From contig NZ_SNZJ01000002.1 in assembly GCF_004363555.1 (NCBI RefSeq), positions 1 to 64,000 of the forward strand: DNA of 64,000 bases, in the 5' to 3' direction. The DNA comes from Halomonas ventosae (GTDB lineage Bacteria; Pseudomonadota; Gammaproteobacteria; Pseudomonadales; Halomonadaceae). Below are positions 17,683 to 26,742 of this stretch, one piece after another; positions within the stretch are counted from its first letter, which is position 1, and each line of letters starts with the position of its first letter. Below the pieces are notes generated by a model, which saw nothing but the letters and a program-made list of their open reading frames with translations, was not told where the DNA came from and did no database searches. Position numbers and translations under genes: made by a program.

Positions 17683-18339
17683 TCATTGCGGGTTTTTGCG
17701 AGAAGGGGCGCCCTGCTTCAACTGTTCACGCTGCTCGTCGGTCAGCAGGTCCTGCATCCGATTACGCATGCGCACCTTGTCCGCCATCATCTCGCCGTGG
17801 AGGGTGGCCATCTGACCATGGAGGGCCTGGACTTCCTCCGGATCCGGACGCTCTGCCTGCATCAGCAGCAGCATGTCGTCACGCAGGTTCATCATCTCGC
17901 CCATGCGTTCGAAGTGGGCGGTACGGTGCTCCTTGCGCATCTCGCGCAGGGAGCTCAGCTGCTCCTCGTCGAGGATTCCGCCCATGCCGCCCATGTTCGC
18001 CATCATCGGGCAGGGCATCATGCCGCCCTGGCCACCCATCATCATGCCGGGGCCCATGCCGCCCTGGCCGCCCATCATCATGCCGGGGCCCATGCCCCCC
18101 TGGCCACCCATCATCATGCCGGGGCCCATGCCGCCCTGGCCGCCCGTCATCATGCCGGGGCCCATGCCGCTCTGGCCGCCCATCATCATGCCGGGGCCCA
18201 TGCCGCCCTGGCCGCCCATCATCATGCCGTCAGGCCCATGGGTGCCCTGCTGCATGCCGTGAGCAGAAGCGGCGCCACTGGCGGCGATGCCCAGGCCAGC
18301 GACCAGCGCAATGGCGATTACCTGCTTGTACTTGACCAT
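17683..18339 (-). CDS. Met-rich repeat protein with Spy/CpxP-like domain
   Basis: 218-residue periplasmic protein. A signal peptide is visible (MVKYKQVIAIALVAGLGIAA, then SGAASA). Residues about 35-108 are six near-perfect 12-residue repeats of GGQGGMGPGMMM type plus MMPCPMM, giving dozens of methionines and glycines, a composition known to bind Cu(I). The C-terminal helical part (about 120-215) contains LTDEQREQL, an LTxxQ motif of the Spy/CpxP family. The start at 18339 follows GAGGGGAAA; an in-frame extension to 18390 lacks a ribosome site. A MerR-type promoter (18417-18448) faces this gene. It is probably a copper-buffering envelope protein. Confidence 0.8.
   Translation of the reverse strand: MVKYKQVIAIALVAGLGIAASGAASAHGMQQGTHGPDGMMMGGQGGMGPGMMMGGQSGMGPGMMTGGQGGMGPGMMMGGQGGMGPGMMMGGQGGMGPGMMMGGQGGMMPCPMMANMGGMGGILDEEQLSSLREMRKEHRTAHFERMGEMMNLRDDMLLLMQAERPDPEEVQALHGQMATLHGEMMADKVRMRNRMQDLLTDEQREQLKQGAPSRKNPQ
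18022..18237. repeat. six tandem 36-bp coding repeats
   Basis: Units begin at 18022, 18058, 18094, 18130, 18166 and 18202 with a strict 36-bp period and only a few substitutions between copies. They encode the Met/Gly-rich 12-residue units of the leftward gene. Near identity at DNA level indicates recent expansion, and copy number is likely to vary among strains. The repeats are contiguous with no spacers, so this is not a CRISPR array. Confidence 0.9.
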
Positions 18340-18416
18340 GGTATTTCCCCTCATCTTGCGTATGGCAAAGAGATCGTCTTCCTGGATCAAGGAAGGCGGG
18401 GCTGGTGTCGAACATC

Positions 18417-18448
18417 AGCCTACAACCTATGGGTCGCCCCAAGGTCAA
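18417..18448 (-). promoter_or_regulatory. MerR-type promoter driving the leftward metal genes
   Basis: On the minus strand, -35 TTGACC (18443-18448) and -10 TAGGCT (18417-18422) are separated by 20 bp that contain an imperfect dyad (ACCTTGGGG ... CCCATAGGT). Overlong spacers with a dyad between the boxes are the hallmark of MerR/CueR/ZntR-controlled promoters. The -35, -10 and spacer length are identical to the site at 19127-19158. It fits transcription of the Met-rich gene starting about 80 bp downstream. Confidence 0.75.
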
Positions 18449-18502
18449 GGTGTTTCGATGGAGCAAAAGCCACCTGGGCGAGTTCAGCCTCGTTTCAGGT
18501 TG

Positions 18503-18531
18503 TTGCGGTACAACCAAGTCTCCCCTGATAC
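18503..18531 (+). promoter_or_regulatory. possible promoter of the cupredoxin gene
   Basis: TTGCGG (18503-18508) and TGATAC (18526-18531) are spaced by 17 bp, 20 bp before the start codon. They overlap a short inverted repeat (GGTTGT ... ACAACC). Match to consensus is moderate. Confidence 0.35.
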
Positions 18532-18550
18532 GACATGAGAGGTCCCCTTC

Positions 18551-19045
18551 ATGCGCAAGATGCTACTGGCCCTGGTCCTGGGGCTGACGACCACCACTGC
18601 CTTCGCCGCCGGGCAGCACGATGCTTCCCACGCAGCGACAAGCGAGACCGACATCGACCGAACCATTCGCTTCGAGGCGGGCGACATGTGGTTCGATCCC
18701 GAGGGGCTCGAGGTGGCGCCGGGCGAGACCATTCGCTTCGAGATCACCAACACCGGTAATATCGAGCACGAGTTCGTGATCGGCGATACCAAGGCCCAGG
18801 AGGCGCATCGTGAGATGATGCAGGAGATGGACGGCAGCCACGGCGACGGACATGAGGGACATGGCGGCCATGACATGGCGGAGGGGGAGCACGGCGGCGA
18901 GATGCCTGCCGTGATCATCGCACCTGGTGAAACCGCCGAGCTCGTGTGGACCGCTCCCGACGACGTGGCGCGGCTCGAATACGCCTGCAACCTTCCTGGC
19001 CATTACGAGTCAGGCATGTCGGGGGCGATCGATTTCCGGAGGTGA
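18551..19045 (+). CDS. cupredoxin-domain copper protein
   Basis: 164-residue periplasmic protein with signal peptide MRKMLLALVLGLTTTTAFAA. The cupredoxin fold is indicated by FDPEGLEVAPGETIRFEITN (about 58-77), NIEHEFVIGD with the first copper His, and the C-terminal loop EYACNLPGHYESGM holding Cys, His and Met ligands (type-1 copper pattern). An inserted His-rich stretch (GSHGDGHEGHGGHDMAEGEH, about 97-116) could bind additional metal. A GAGAGG ribosome site precedes the ATG. It is divergent from the Met-rich gene. Likely role: periplasmic copper carrying or electron transfer in copper tolerance. Confidence 0.85.
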   Translation: MRKMLLALVLGLTTTTAFAAGQHDASHAATSETDIDRTIRFEAGDMWFDPEGLEVAPGETIRFEITNTGNIEHEFVIGDTKAQEAHREMMQEMDGSHGDGHEGHGGHDMAEGEHGGEMPAVIIAPGETAELVWTAPDDVARLEYACNLPGHYESGMSGAIDFRR

Positions 19046-19126
19046 CCCACCGTCATGAAGCGATTGCCGCTCGAGGATGAGGACCTGCTCCGGCGGGTTT
19101 CTCGACGGGCCTCGGCAAGAAAGGCC

Positions 19127-19158
19127 TTGACCCTTGGGTGACCCAAGGGTTCTAGGCT
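19127..19158 (+). promoter_or_regulatory. MerR-type promoter of the glutaredoxin-MauE/APC/ATPase operon
   Basis: -35 TTGACC (19127-19132) and -10 TAGGCT (19153-19158) flank a 20-bp spacer. The 21-bp perfect palindrome at 19130-19150 (ACCCTTGGG, TGA, CCCAAGGGT) lies between and across them, as in operators of MerR-family metal sensors. A 20-bp spacer is the length known for the zntA promoter, against 19 bp for copA and merT. The start codon at 19245 is about 87 bp downstream. No merR-like gene lies in this window, so the sensor is encoded elsewhere. Confidence 0.85.
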
Positions 19159-19244
19159 GAAAGCAATAAGAGGGAGTATGTCCCCATCCGTAAGTGAGCG
19201 CAGGGTTCGAGTTATCTCTTGGTACCGCAAGGAGGTTGATACCC

Positions 19245-20018
19245 ATGAGCACTGTCACTTCGGCGTCTTCCGCACAGCACGAGACGGCTCGTGTCTATCG
19301 CATGAAGACGGAGGAGCATCTCTGCCCGTTCGGCCTGAAGACCGTGGACCTGCTCAAGCGCAAGGGCTACGAGGTAGAGGATCACACCCTCACCTCTCGC
19401 GATGCCATCGATGAGTTCCAGGAGCAGGCCGGGGTCGACACCACCCCCCAGGTCTACATCGGCGAGGAACGCGTGGGGGGCTATGAGGAGGTTCGCGAGT
19501 ATCTGGGATTGAGCGTGCCCGGCGAGAAGGAGACGACCTATCAGCCGGTCATCGCCATCTTCGCGACCTCCCTGCTGATCGGCCTGGCGGTAAGCTGGGC
19601 GGCCAGTGACACGCTCGTCTCGTTGCGCATGCCGGAGTATGCGATCGCCACCGCCATGACCCTGCTGGGACTCCAGAAACTGCAGGATGTGGAAAGCTTC
19701 AGCACCATGTTTCTCAACTATGACCTGCTCGCCCAGCGCCAGGTCCGCTATGGCTACGTCTACCCCTACGCCGAGACCCTGGCCGGCGTCCTGATGCTGG
19801 CAGGCGCCCTGACGTGGCTCGCCGCCCCACTGGCGCTGTTCATCGGCACGGTGGGCGCCATCTCGGTCTTCAAGGCCGTGTATATCGACAAGCGCGAGCT
19901 GAAGTGCGCCTGTGTCGGGGGCAACAGCAATGTTCCGCTGGGGTTCGTGTCCCTGACCGAGAACCTGATCATGATGGCCATGGGGATCTGGATGCCCCTG
20001 AAACAGCTCATCCTGTGA
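19245..20018 (+). CDS. glutaredoxin-MauE fusion membrane protein
   Basis: 257 residues. Residues about 17-92 form a glutaredoxin-like domain (RMKTEEHLCPFGLKTVDLL) whose active site CPFG keeps only the first Cys, plus TTPQVYIGEERVGGYEEV as the cis-Pro and glutathione-site block. Residues about 100-255 form four membrane helices of the MauE/DoxX type ending LKCACVGGNSNVPLG, with a conserved Cys pair (CAC) facing the redox centre. AAGGAGG precedes the ATG at 19245. It starts an operon with the APC permease and P-type ATPase, under the MerR-type promoter. Likely role: thiol/disulfide relay for metal handling across the membrane. Confidence 0.82.
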   Translation: MSTVTSASSAQHETARVYRMKTEEHLCPFGLKTVDLLKRKGYEVEDHTLTSRDAIDEFQEQAGVDTTPQVYIGEERVGGYEEVREYLGLSVPGEKETTYQPVIAIFATSLLIGLAVSWAASDTLVSLRMPEYAIATAMTLLGLQKLQDVESFSTMFLNYDLLAQRQVRYGYVYPYAETLAGVLMLAGALTWLAAPLALFIGTVGAISVFKAVYIDKRELKCACVGGNSNVPLGFVSLTENLIMMAMGIWMPLKQLIL

Positions 20019-20034
20019 TGACAAGGAGACATGG

Positions 20035-21375
20035 ATGACCGACTCCACGGATCGAACTCCTGAGTACGAGGAAGGAAGCCTCTCTCTGGTGGGGGCGATT
20101 GCCCTGGGCACAGGTGTCATGATCGGGGCAGGCATCTTCGCCCTGACGGGACAGATGGCCGAGATGACGGGGAACCTGTTCCCGCTGGCTTTCCTTTCGG
20201 CCGCCCTGATCGTCTCCTTCAGCGCCTATTCCTACGTCAAGATGTCACGTGCCTATCCGTCGGCAGGGGGCATCGGCATGTACCTGCAGAAAGCCTATGG
20301 CCCGACGCTACCTACCGCTTTCCATGCGTTGCTGATGTATTTCTCCATGGTGATCGCCCAGAGCTTCCTGGCGAGAACCTTCGGGTCCTACACCCTTGAG
20401 CTGTTCGATGGGGAAAACAGGTCACTGCTTGTTCCTTCGTTGGGCGTTGCCCTGCTGATTTCCGCGTTCCTGATCAACCTCTCTGCCAACAAGTGGATCC
20501 AGGGCGTTGCGTCGGTACTGGGCGTCATCAAGATCGGCGGCATCATCGTGTTCGGGGTGGTCGGTGTCCTGATCGCCGACTCCCTGGAGATGGAGGTCTC
20601 GGCCTCGTCGCCCGACGCCTCACTGTCGGGGTTCCTGGGCGCCACAGCGCTGGGGATCCTGGCCTTCAAGGGCTTCACGACCATCACCAACAGCGGCTCG
20701 GAGATCAAGGATCCCCACCGCAATCTGGGCCGGGCGATCATGATCTCGATAGCCCTGTGCGTGGTGATCTATGCCCTGGTGGGCTTCGCCGTCGCCAGCA
20801 ACCTGTCGCTTAGCGAGATCATCGAGACGAAGGACTACTCGTTGGCAGCTGCCGCCCGGCCCGCGCTCGGGGAAGCCGCCGTCTGGTTCACCGTCATCCT
20901 GGCCATGCTGGCCACGGCAGGCGGCATCATCGCCAGCGTATTCGCGGTCTCACGCATGCTGGCGATGCTGACCGAGATGAAGCTGGTGCCCCATCGCCAT
21001 TTCCACATGCCGGGCAGCATCCAGAAGCATACCCTGGTCTATACCATCGTCCTCGGCCTGCTGTTGACGGCGTTCTTCGATCTCAGCCGTATCGCGGCGC
21101 TTGGCATCATCTTCTATCTGATCATGGATATGGCGATTCACTGGGGGGTATATCGTCATCTGCGCCACGATGTCGGTGCCAATGCTGCCGTTCTGGTCGT
21201 CGCCCTATTGCTGGACGCGGCCGTCCTGGCGGGGTTCGTATGGGTGAAGGCAACCACCGACCCGCTGGTGCTCGTCGTTGCCGTCGTCGGGATGGCGCTC
21301 ATCCTGCTCGGCGAATGGTTGTTCCTGTCATCGCGCAAGTCGCCAGAGGATAACGGCCATTCACATTCCCACTGA
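20035..21375 (+). CDS. APC-family permease with His-rich tail
   Basis: Inner-membrane amino acid/polyamine/organocation-type permease, 446 residues, about 12 helices. The helix-1 motif GAIALGTGVMIGAGIFALTG (about 20-39) is typical of the family, as is GFTTITNSGSEIKDPHRNLGRAI (about 211-233, in part). The C-terminus ends NGHSHSH, a possible metal-binding tail unusual for the family. It lies between the redox fusion and the P-type ATPase with 16 bp and 104 bp gaps, in the same operon. The substrate is unknown; an amino acid or thiol that chelates metal would fit the context. Confidence 0.82.
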   Translation: MTDSTDRTPEYEEGSLSLVGAIALGTGVMIGAGIFALTGQMAEMTGNLFPLAFLSAALIVSFSAYSYVKMSRAYPSAGGIGMYLQKAYGPTLPTAFHALLMYFSMVIAQSFLARTFGSYTLELFDGENRSLLVPSLGVALLISAFLINLSANKWIQGVASVLGVIKIGGIIVFGVVGVLIADSLEMEVSASSPDASLSGFLGATALGILAFKGFTTITNSGSEIKDPHRNLGRAIMISIALCVVIYALVGFAVASNLSLSEIIETKDYSLAAAARPALGEAAVWFTVILAMLATAGGIIASVFAVSRMLAMLTEMKLVPHRHFHMPGSIQKHTLVYTIVLGLLLTAFFDLSRIAALGIIFYLIMDMAIHWGVYRHLRHDVGANAAVLVVALLLDAAVLAGFVWVKATTDPLVLVVAVVGMALILLGEWLFLSSRKSPEDNGHSHSH

Positions 21376-21479
21376 CCTTCCCGGGAGCTGGCAGATGGAC
21401 ATCAAGACCGTCGGTACATCGATCCACCGGGCCCGCCAGGCCCACCGGCACCTGACTCGGCAGACGGGGAGGATGAACG

Positions 21480-23795
21480 ATGTCCGATAGCCGTTCTCGC
21501 TCTACGGTCAAGGATCCGGTCTGCGGCATGGAGGTCGATCCCCATGCGACCCAGCACCGCGCCACCCACGCCGACACGACCTGGTACTTCTGCTCCGCGA
21601 CGTGCCGGAAGAAGTTCGAGGCGGATCCCGAGGCCTTCCTGGACGATAAGCCACCGGCCGAGTCGGCGCCCTCCGGCACGATGTATACCTGCCCGATGCA
21701 CCCCGAGATCCGCCAGGAGGGGCCGGGGGACTGTCCCATCTGCGGCATGGCCCTGGAGCCCGAGACGGTCTCCGCCGAGTCCGGGCCCTCCGAGGAGCTG
21801 AAGGACATGACGCGGCGCTTCTGGATCGGGCTGGCCCTGGCACTGCCGGTGCTGGTGCTGGAGATGGGGGGGCATATCTTCCGACTCGATCACCTGATCG
21901 CCCCCCAGGTCTCGAACTGGATCCAGCTGCTGCTCGCCACGCCGGTGGTGGTCTGGGCGGGCAGGCCCTTCTTCGTGCGCGGCTGGCGCTCCATCGTGCG
22001 GCGCAGCCTCAACATGTTCACCCTGATCGCCATCGGCACCGGGGCGGCGCTGGTCTACAGCCTGCTGGCGACGATCGTGCCGGGCATCTTCCCCGAGACC
22101 TTCCGCCAGACCGACGGCTCGGTGGCGGTCTACTTCGAGGCGGCGGCGGTGATCGTGGTGCTGGTGCTGCTCGGGCAGGTGCTGGAGCTGCGTGCCCGGG
22201 AGAAGACCTCCGGAGCGATCCGCGCGCTGCTCGACCTGGCCCCGGCCACGGCGCGGCGCCTCGACGATGACGGCCAGGAGGAGGAGGTCTCCCTCGACCG
22301 GGTGCAGGTCGGCGACCGCTTGCGCGTGCGCCCCGGCGACAAGGTGCCGCTGGATGGCGAGGTGCTGGAGGGGCGCTCCAACATCGACGAGTCGATGGTC
22401 ACCGGCGAGCCGCTGGCGGTGCGCAAGGAGGCCGGCGATAGCGTGATCGGTGGCAGCATCAACGGCCAGGGCTCGTTCATCATGCGTGCCGACAAGGTGG
22501 GCCGCGACACCATGCTGTCGCAGATCGTGCAGATGGTGGCCAGCGCGCAGCGCAGCCGGGCGCCCATCCAGGGGCTGGCCGACAAGGTGGCCGGCGTCTT
22601 CGTGCCGGCGGTGATCCTGGTGGCCGTGGTGGCCTTCATCGCCTGGTCGCTGTGGGGGCCGGCGCCGCCCATGGCCTTCGGCCTGATCGCCGCGGTCAGC
22701 GTGCTGATCATCGCCTGCCCCTGTGCGCTGGGGCTGGCCACTCCCATGTCGATCATGGTCGGCGTGGGCCGCGGTGCCCAGGCTGGCGTGCTGATCCGCG
22801 ACGCCGAGGCGCTGGAGCGCCTGGAGAAGGTCGATACCGTGGTCGTCGACAAGACCGGCACCCTGACCGAAGGCAAGCCTCAGATGACCGAGCTGCGCCC
22901 GGCGGAAGGCGTCGACGAAACAGAGCTGTTGCGACTGTCCGCGGGACTGGAGCGCGGCAGCGAACATCCCCTGGCCCAGGCGATCGTCGAGAAGGCCAGG
23001 GAGGAGGGCGTGACGCTCTCGGAGGCCACGGAATTCGACTCCCCCAACGGCAGGGGCGTGACGGGACGGATCGACGGCCATCGTATAGCCCTCGGCAATC
23101 GCCTGCTGATGGAGAGCGAGCAGGTGGCCCTGACCGAACTGGCCGAGGAGGCCGAGCGGCTACGCGGCGACGGTGCTACCGTGATCTTCGCCGCGGTGGA
23201 TGGCCGCCTGGCGGGCCTGCTGGCCATCGCCGACCCGGTCAAGGAGACCACCGAGGCAGCCATCCGCGCCTTGCAGGCGGACGGCATCCGGGTCGTCATG
23301 CTCACCGGCGACAACCGTACCTCCGCCGAGGCGGTAGCACAACGCCTGGGCATCGACGAGGTGGAGGCCGAGGTACTCCCCGAGGACAAGGGACGCGTGG
23401 TGCAGCGCCTGCGTGACGAGGGGCGCGTGGTGGTGATGGCCGGCGACGGCGTCAACGATGCCCCCGCCCTGGCGACTGCCGACGTCGGCATCGCCATGGG
23501 CACCGGCACCGACGTGGCCATCGAGAGCGCCGGCGTGACCCTGCTGCGCGGCGACCTGACCGGCATCGTCGAGGCGCACCGGCTGTCGCGGGCCACAATG
23601 CGCAACATCCGCCAGAACCTCTTCTTCGCCTTCGTCTACAACGCCGCGGGGGTGCCGATCGCTGCCGGCGTGCTCTACCCCTTCACCGGCCTGCTGCTGT
23701 CGCCGATCATCGCCGCCGCGGCGATGTCTCTCTCCTCGGTCAGCGTCATCGCCAATGCCCTTCGGCTGCGAGTGGTGGCCCTGAAAACGGACTGA
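21480..23795 (+). CDS. copper/silver-translocating P1B-type ATPase
   Basis: 771-residue ATPase expected to export Cu(I) or Ag(I). N-terminal YHS domain (about 8-50: [10 protein letters not shown] ... [16 protein letters not shown]), then a heavy-metal-binding domain (about 63-90: [20 protein letters not shown], followed by GMALEP) in place of HMA domains. Transport motif [10 protein letters not shown] at about 412-421, phosphorylation site DKTGTLT near 457, SEHPLAQAI for nucleotide binding, and [10 protein letters not shown] near 655. Eight membrane helices are expected. The CPC motif plus this N-terminus is typical of CopA-type Cu(+) pumps of proteobacterial islands. Last gene of the MerR-type operon. 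Confidence 0.93.
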   Translation: MSDSRSRSTVKDPVCGMEVDPHATQHRATHADTTWYFCSATCRKKFEADPEAFLDDKPPAESAPSGTMYTCPMHPEIRQEGPGDCPICGMALEPETVSAESGPSEELKDMTRRFWIGLALALPVLVLEMGGHIFRLDHLIAPQVSNWIQLLLATPVVVWAGRPFFVRGWRSIVRRSLNMFTLIAIGTGAALVYSLLATIVPGIFPETFRQTDGSVAVYFEAAAVIVVLVLLGQVLELRAREKTSGAIRALLDLAPATARRLDDDGQEEEVSLDRVQVGDRLRVRPGDKVPLDGEVLEGRSNIDESMVTGEPLAVRKEAGDSVIGGSINGQGSFIMRADKVGRDTMLSQIVQMVASAQRSRAPIQGLADKVAGVFVPAVILVAVVAFIAWSLWGPAPPMAFGLIAAVSVLIIACPCALGLATPMSIMVGVGRGAQAGVLIRDAEALERLEKVDTVVVDKTGTLTEGKPQMTELRPAEGVDETELLRLSAGLERGSEHPLAQAIVEKAREEGVTLSEATEFDSPNGRGVTGRIDGHRIALGNRLLMESEQVALTELAEEAERLRGDGATVIFAAVDGRLAGLLAIADPVKETTEAAIRALQADGIRVVMLTGDNRTSAEAVAQRLGIDEVEAEVLPEDKGRVVQRLRDEGRVVVMAGDGVNDAPALATADVGIAMGTGTDVAIESAGVTLLRGDLTGIVEAHRLSRATMRNIRQNLFFAFVYNAAGVPIAAGVLYPFTGLLLSPIIAAAAMSLSSVSVIANALRLRVVALKTD

Positions 23796-23865
23796 TGCCT
23801 CGAGGATGTCCGACGCCGGGGCCCCGGGTAGCAGGATACTTCCCCAGGGTTCCCTGCCACGCTGG

Positions 23866-23885
23866 GCCTCGGTCACGGCCGAGGC
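23866..23885 (+). terminator. weak hairpin after the ATPase gene
   Basis: GCCTCGG (23866-23872) pairs with CCGAGGC (23879-23885) around a 6-base loop, 70 bp after the ATPase stop. It probably ends the metal-resistance operon; there is no clear T-run. Confidence 0.4.
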
Positions 23886-24002
23886 ATGGGGGCGTGTTTT
23901 ACCCAGCCCACCATTCCTGTCATCTTGTGAGCCGAATTCCGCCAGGGGACCGGCATCACGGGCCGGGCAGCGATGCGGAGATGGCCAGGAGGGAGCGCGG
24001 CA

Positions 24003-26687
24003 ATGCAGTCACGGATGGGGGCTGAAGAGGCCTTTCGCCAGCTGGCGGAGGGCCTCGGCAGGAGCGGGGCACCCGACTTCTACGACACCCTGGTGGCGCG
24101 GCTCGCGGCCATCCTGGAGGTCGACCACGTGCTGGTGGCCGGGGTCACCGGGGATGCCATGGTCCACACCCTGGCGGTCTGGTCACAGGGCCGGCCGCGA
24201 CCAAACATAGCCTATCCGCTGGCGGGCACCCCCTGCGAGCGCGTGGTCGGCGAGGAGGCCTGCCTCTTCGCAAGTGACGTCCAGGCCCGCTTTCCCGACG
24301 ACGGGCTGCTGTGTCAGCTGGGCGCGGTCAGCTATCTCGGCCTGCCGCTCCTGGCCGCGGACGGGGCGACGCTGGGCCTGCTCGCGGTGCTCAAGAACAC
24401 CCCCATGCAGGCCAATGGCCTGGAGAAGGAGGTGCTGCGCATCGCCGCGGTCCAGGCTGGCGCCGAGCTGGACCGCAGCCGGGCCGAGCGGGCGGTGAAG
24501 GAGAGCGAGCGTCGCCTCGACACCCTGCTCAACCACCTGCCCGGCATGGCATATCGCTGCCTCAATGATCGCGACTGGACCATGAGGGTCGTCAGCCAGG
24601 GGGCGCACGCGCTGACCGGGTACCGGGCCGAGGAGCTGCAGGACAACCGGGTTGCCAGCTATGCCGCGCTGATTCATCCCGCCGACCGTGAGCGGGTGTT
24701 CGAGGAGGTCCAGGCCGCCGTTTCACGCAGAGAGCCCTTTCGCGTGATCTATCGCCTGCACCATGCCGGGGACGGCACCCGCTGGATGTGGGAGCAGGGC
24801 CAGGGGGTCTTCGATGCCTCCGGTGAACTCCTCCATCTGGAAGGCTTCATCACCGACATCACCGAGCAGCATGAGGCGCAGCGCGTCCAGGAGGCGGTGA
24901 TGCAGGTGGCCTCGACGGTCACCACCCGCATCGGTGACGACTACTTCCATCAGCTGGTCAGCACCCTGGTCGAGATCCTCGAGGCGGATGCCGGCTTCAT
25001 CGCCCTGCTCGACGCCTGCGGGCCGGATGTCGATCCCCCGGGCGGTCGCGCGTCCGCGACCCTGAGCATGGTCAGCGTGGTCTCCGACGGGCAGCGGCTC
25101 GACAACTACGCCTACGCGCTGGCGGGCACCCCCTGCGAGCAGGTCCTCGACGAGCGGGAGGTCATGGTCGAGGGCGACAGTGCCGCGCTTCTGCCGGGAG
25201 GAGCCGGCGTGGCCAGGGCCTGGATCGGCCGTCGCCTGGACAACGCCAGTGGCCAGCCGATCGGCGTCGTCATGGTGCTCTATCGCCGCCCGCTGGAGGC
25301 CAACGCCTTCGCCACCTCGGTGCTGCGCATCCTCTCCACCGGGGCCGCGGCGGAGCTGGAGCGGCGACGTGACCATCGTCGCATGCACCAGCTGGCCTAT
25401 ACCGACAGCACCACGGGCCTGCCCAACCGGGTACGCTTCATGGAAGAGCTCATGCGCCTCAGGCAGGAGGCCGAGAAGGGACAGCATCCGCTCCTGCTGC
25501 TGCTGCTCGACATCCGCCGCTTCAAGGAGATCAACGACCTCCACGGCCACCAGATCGGTGACCAGCTGCTGTCGACCACGGCCGGACGTCTGGCGCGTGC
25601 CCTGGAGCCGGCCGAGGTACTGGCGCGGCTCTCCGGCGACGAGTTCGCGGTGCTGGTGCCCAGGGCACAGGCCACTGCCCTCGAGCAGAGCGTGCGGCGG
25701 CTGCGGGCCGCCGTGAGCAAACCCATCGAGCTCGGGCATCGCAGCTTCGTGCTCGAGCTCAGCATCGGGTCGGCACAATACCCGCGGGACGCCGTCACCC
25801 CCGTCGAGCTGTTCAAGTCCGCCAGCATCGCGCTCTATCACGCCAAGCAGCAGGATGGCGGGACCTGCCCCTTCGACGAATCGATGACCAGGGCCCTCCA
25901 GCGCCGCCAGCAGATGACGGAGCGGCTGAGTGCGGCCATCAGTGGCCAGCGGCTCGAGCTCCACTTCCAGCCCCAGGTCGACCTCCGCACCGGCGAGCTG
26001 GTGGGCGCCGAGGCACTGTGCCGTTGGCACGATGCGGTCTGGGGCTGGGTCAGCCCGGGGGAGTTCATCCCCCTGGCGGAGGAGCGTGGTCTGATCCGCC
26101 CGCTGGGTGACTGGGTGCTGCAGGCGGCCTCCCGGCAGCTGGCCGCCTGGCGGCGCGAAGGCATGGCCCTGCCCGGCCGGCTTTCCCTCAATGTCTCGGC
26201 CCAGCAGTTCGCGGATCCCCAGCTGGCCGAGCATATCGCGACCCTGACCCGGGGCGTGCCGGCCTCGGCCATCGGCCTGGAGCTCACCGAGAGCGACTTC
26301 ATGCGCGACCCCGAGCAGGCCGTCGGCATCACCCATGCGCTGCGCCAGGCCGGCTATGCCCTGGCCATCGACGACTTCGGCACCGGCTACTCGTCGCTCT
26401 CCTACCTGCGCCGCTTCTCGGCCGATGCGCTGAAGATCGACATCTCCTTCGTTCGGGACATGCTCGAGAGCCGCCATGACCGGGCCATCATCCAGACCAT
26501 CATCGCCATGGCCCGGACCCTGGGGATGAAGACGGTCGCCGAGGGCGTCGAGACCCCGCAGCAGGCCGAGGCCCTGGCTGACATGGGCTGCGAGCAGGCC
26601 CAGGGCTACCATTACGGCCGGCCACTCCCGGCCACCGACTTTGCCGCTGCCTGGGCCCGGGCCATGCGCCGCCAGGCACCGGGCTAG
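24003..26687 (+). CDS. GAF-PAS-GAF-GGDEF-EAL c-di-GMP signalling protein
   Basis: 894-residue cytoplasmic sensor enzyme. Order: GAF (about 10-155), PAS/PAC (about 165-290), second GAF (about 295-455), GGDEF (about 470-630), EAL (about 640-890). The GGDEF signature reads SGDEF (about residue 543) with no RxxD inhibitory site, so cyclase activity may be weak. The EAL domain keeps GAEALCRW, LNVSAQQF, ELTESDF, IDDFGTGYSS, VAEGVET and QGYHYGRPLP, so c-di-GMP hydrolysis is likely. The start at 24003 follows AGGAGGGAG (23988-23996); the in-frame ATG at 23973 lacks a ribosome site. The two GAF domains share the phrase YPLAGTPCE-like (YALAGTPCEQV), suggesting internal duplication. Confidence 0.9.
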   Translation: MQSRMGAEEAFRQLAEGLGRSGAPDFYDTLVARLAAILEVDHVLVAGVTGDAMVHTLAVWSQGRPRPNIAYPLAGTPCERVVGEEACLFASDVQARFPDDGLLCQLGAVSYLGLPLLAADGATLGLLAVLKNTPMQANGLEKEVLRIAAVQAGAELDRSRAERAVKESERRLDTLLNHLPGMAYRCLNDRDWTMRVVSQGAHALTGYRAEELQDNRVASYAALIHPADRERVFEEVQAAVSRREPFRVIYRLHHAGDGTRWMWEQGQGVFDASGELLHLEGFITDITEQHEAQRVQEAVMQVASTVTTRIGDDYFHQLVSTLVEILEADAGFIALLDACGPDVDPPGGRASATLSMVSVVSDGQRLDNYAYALAGTPCEQVLDEREVMVEGDSAALLPGGAGVARAWIGRRLDNASGQPIGVVMVLYRRPLEANAFATSVLRILSTGAAAELERRRDHRRMHQLAYTDSTTGLPNRVRFMEELMRLRQEAEKGQHPLLLLLLDIRRFKEINDLHGHQIGDQLLSTTAGRLARALEPAEVLARLSGDEFAVLVPRAQATALEQSVRRLRAAVSKPIELGHRSFVLELSIGSAQYPRDAVTPVELFKSASIALYHAKQQDGGTCPFDESMTRALQRRQQMTERLSAAISGQRLELHFQPQVDLRTGELVGAEALCRWHDAVWGWVSPGEFIPLAEERGLIRPLGDWVLQAASRQLAAWRREGMALPGRLSLNVSAQQFADPQLAEHIATLTRGVPASAIGLELTESDFMRDPEQAVGITHALRQAGYALAIDDFGTGYSSLSYLRRFSADALKIDISFVRDMLESRHDRAIIQTIIAMARTLGMKTVAEGVETPQQAEALADMGCEQAQGYHYGRPLPATDFAAAWARAMRRQAPG

Positions 26688-26742
26688 CGGCACTCCCTAC
26701 CCTTCGCCTCGCCGCCATTCACGTCTCGACCGGTAGAACCCC

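Noticed and set aside
18022..18237. Regular 36-bp repeats that might suggest a CRISPR array.
   Set aside because: The repeats are contiguous with no spacers, lie within an open reading frame and encode Met/Gly units; no cas genes are present.
21395..21490. A 31-codon frame starting MDIKTVGTSIHRARQ that overlaps the P-type ATPase start, with GGGAG upstream.
   Set aside because: Could be a leader peptide, but codon use is unremarkable, there is no hydrophobic or metal-binding pattern, and no comparison is available.
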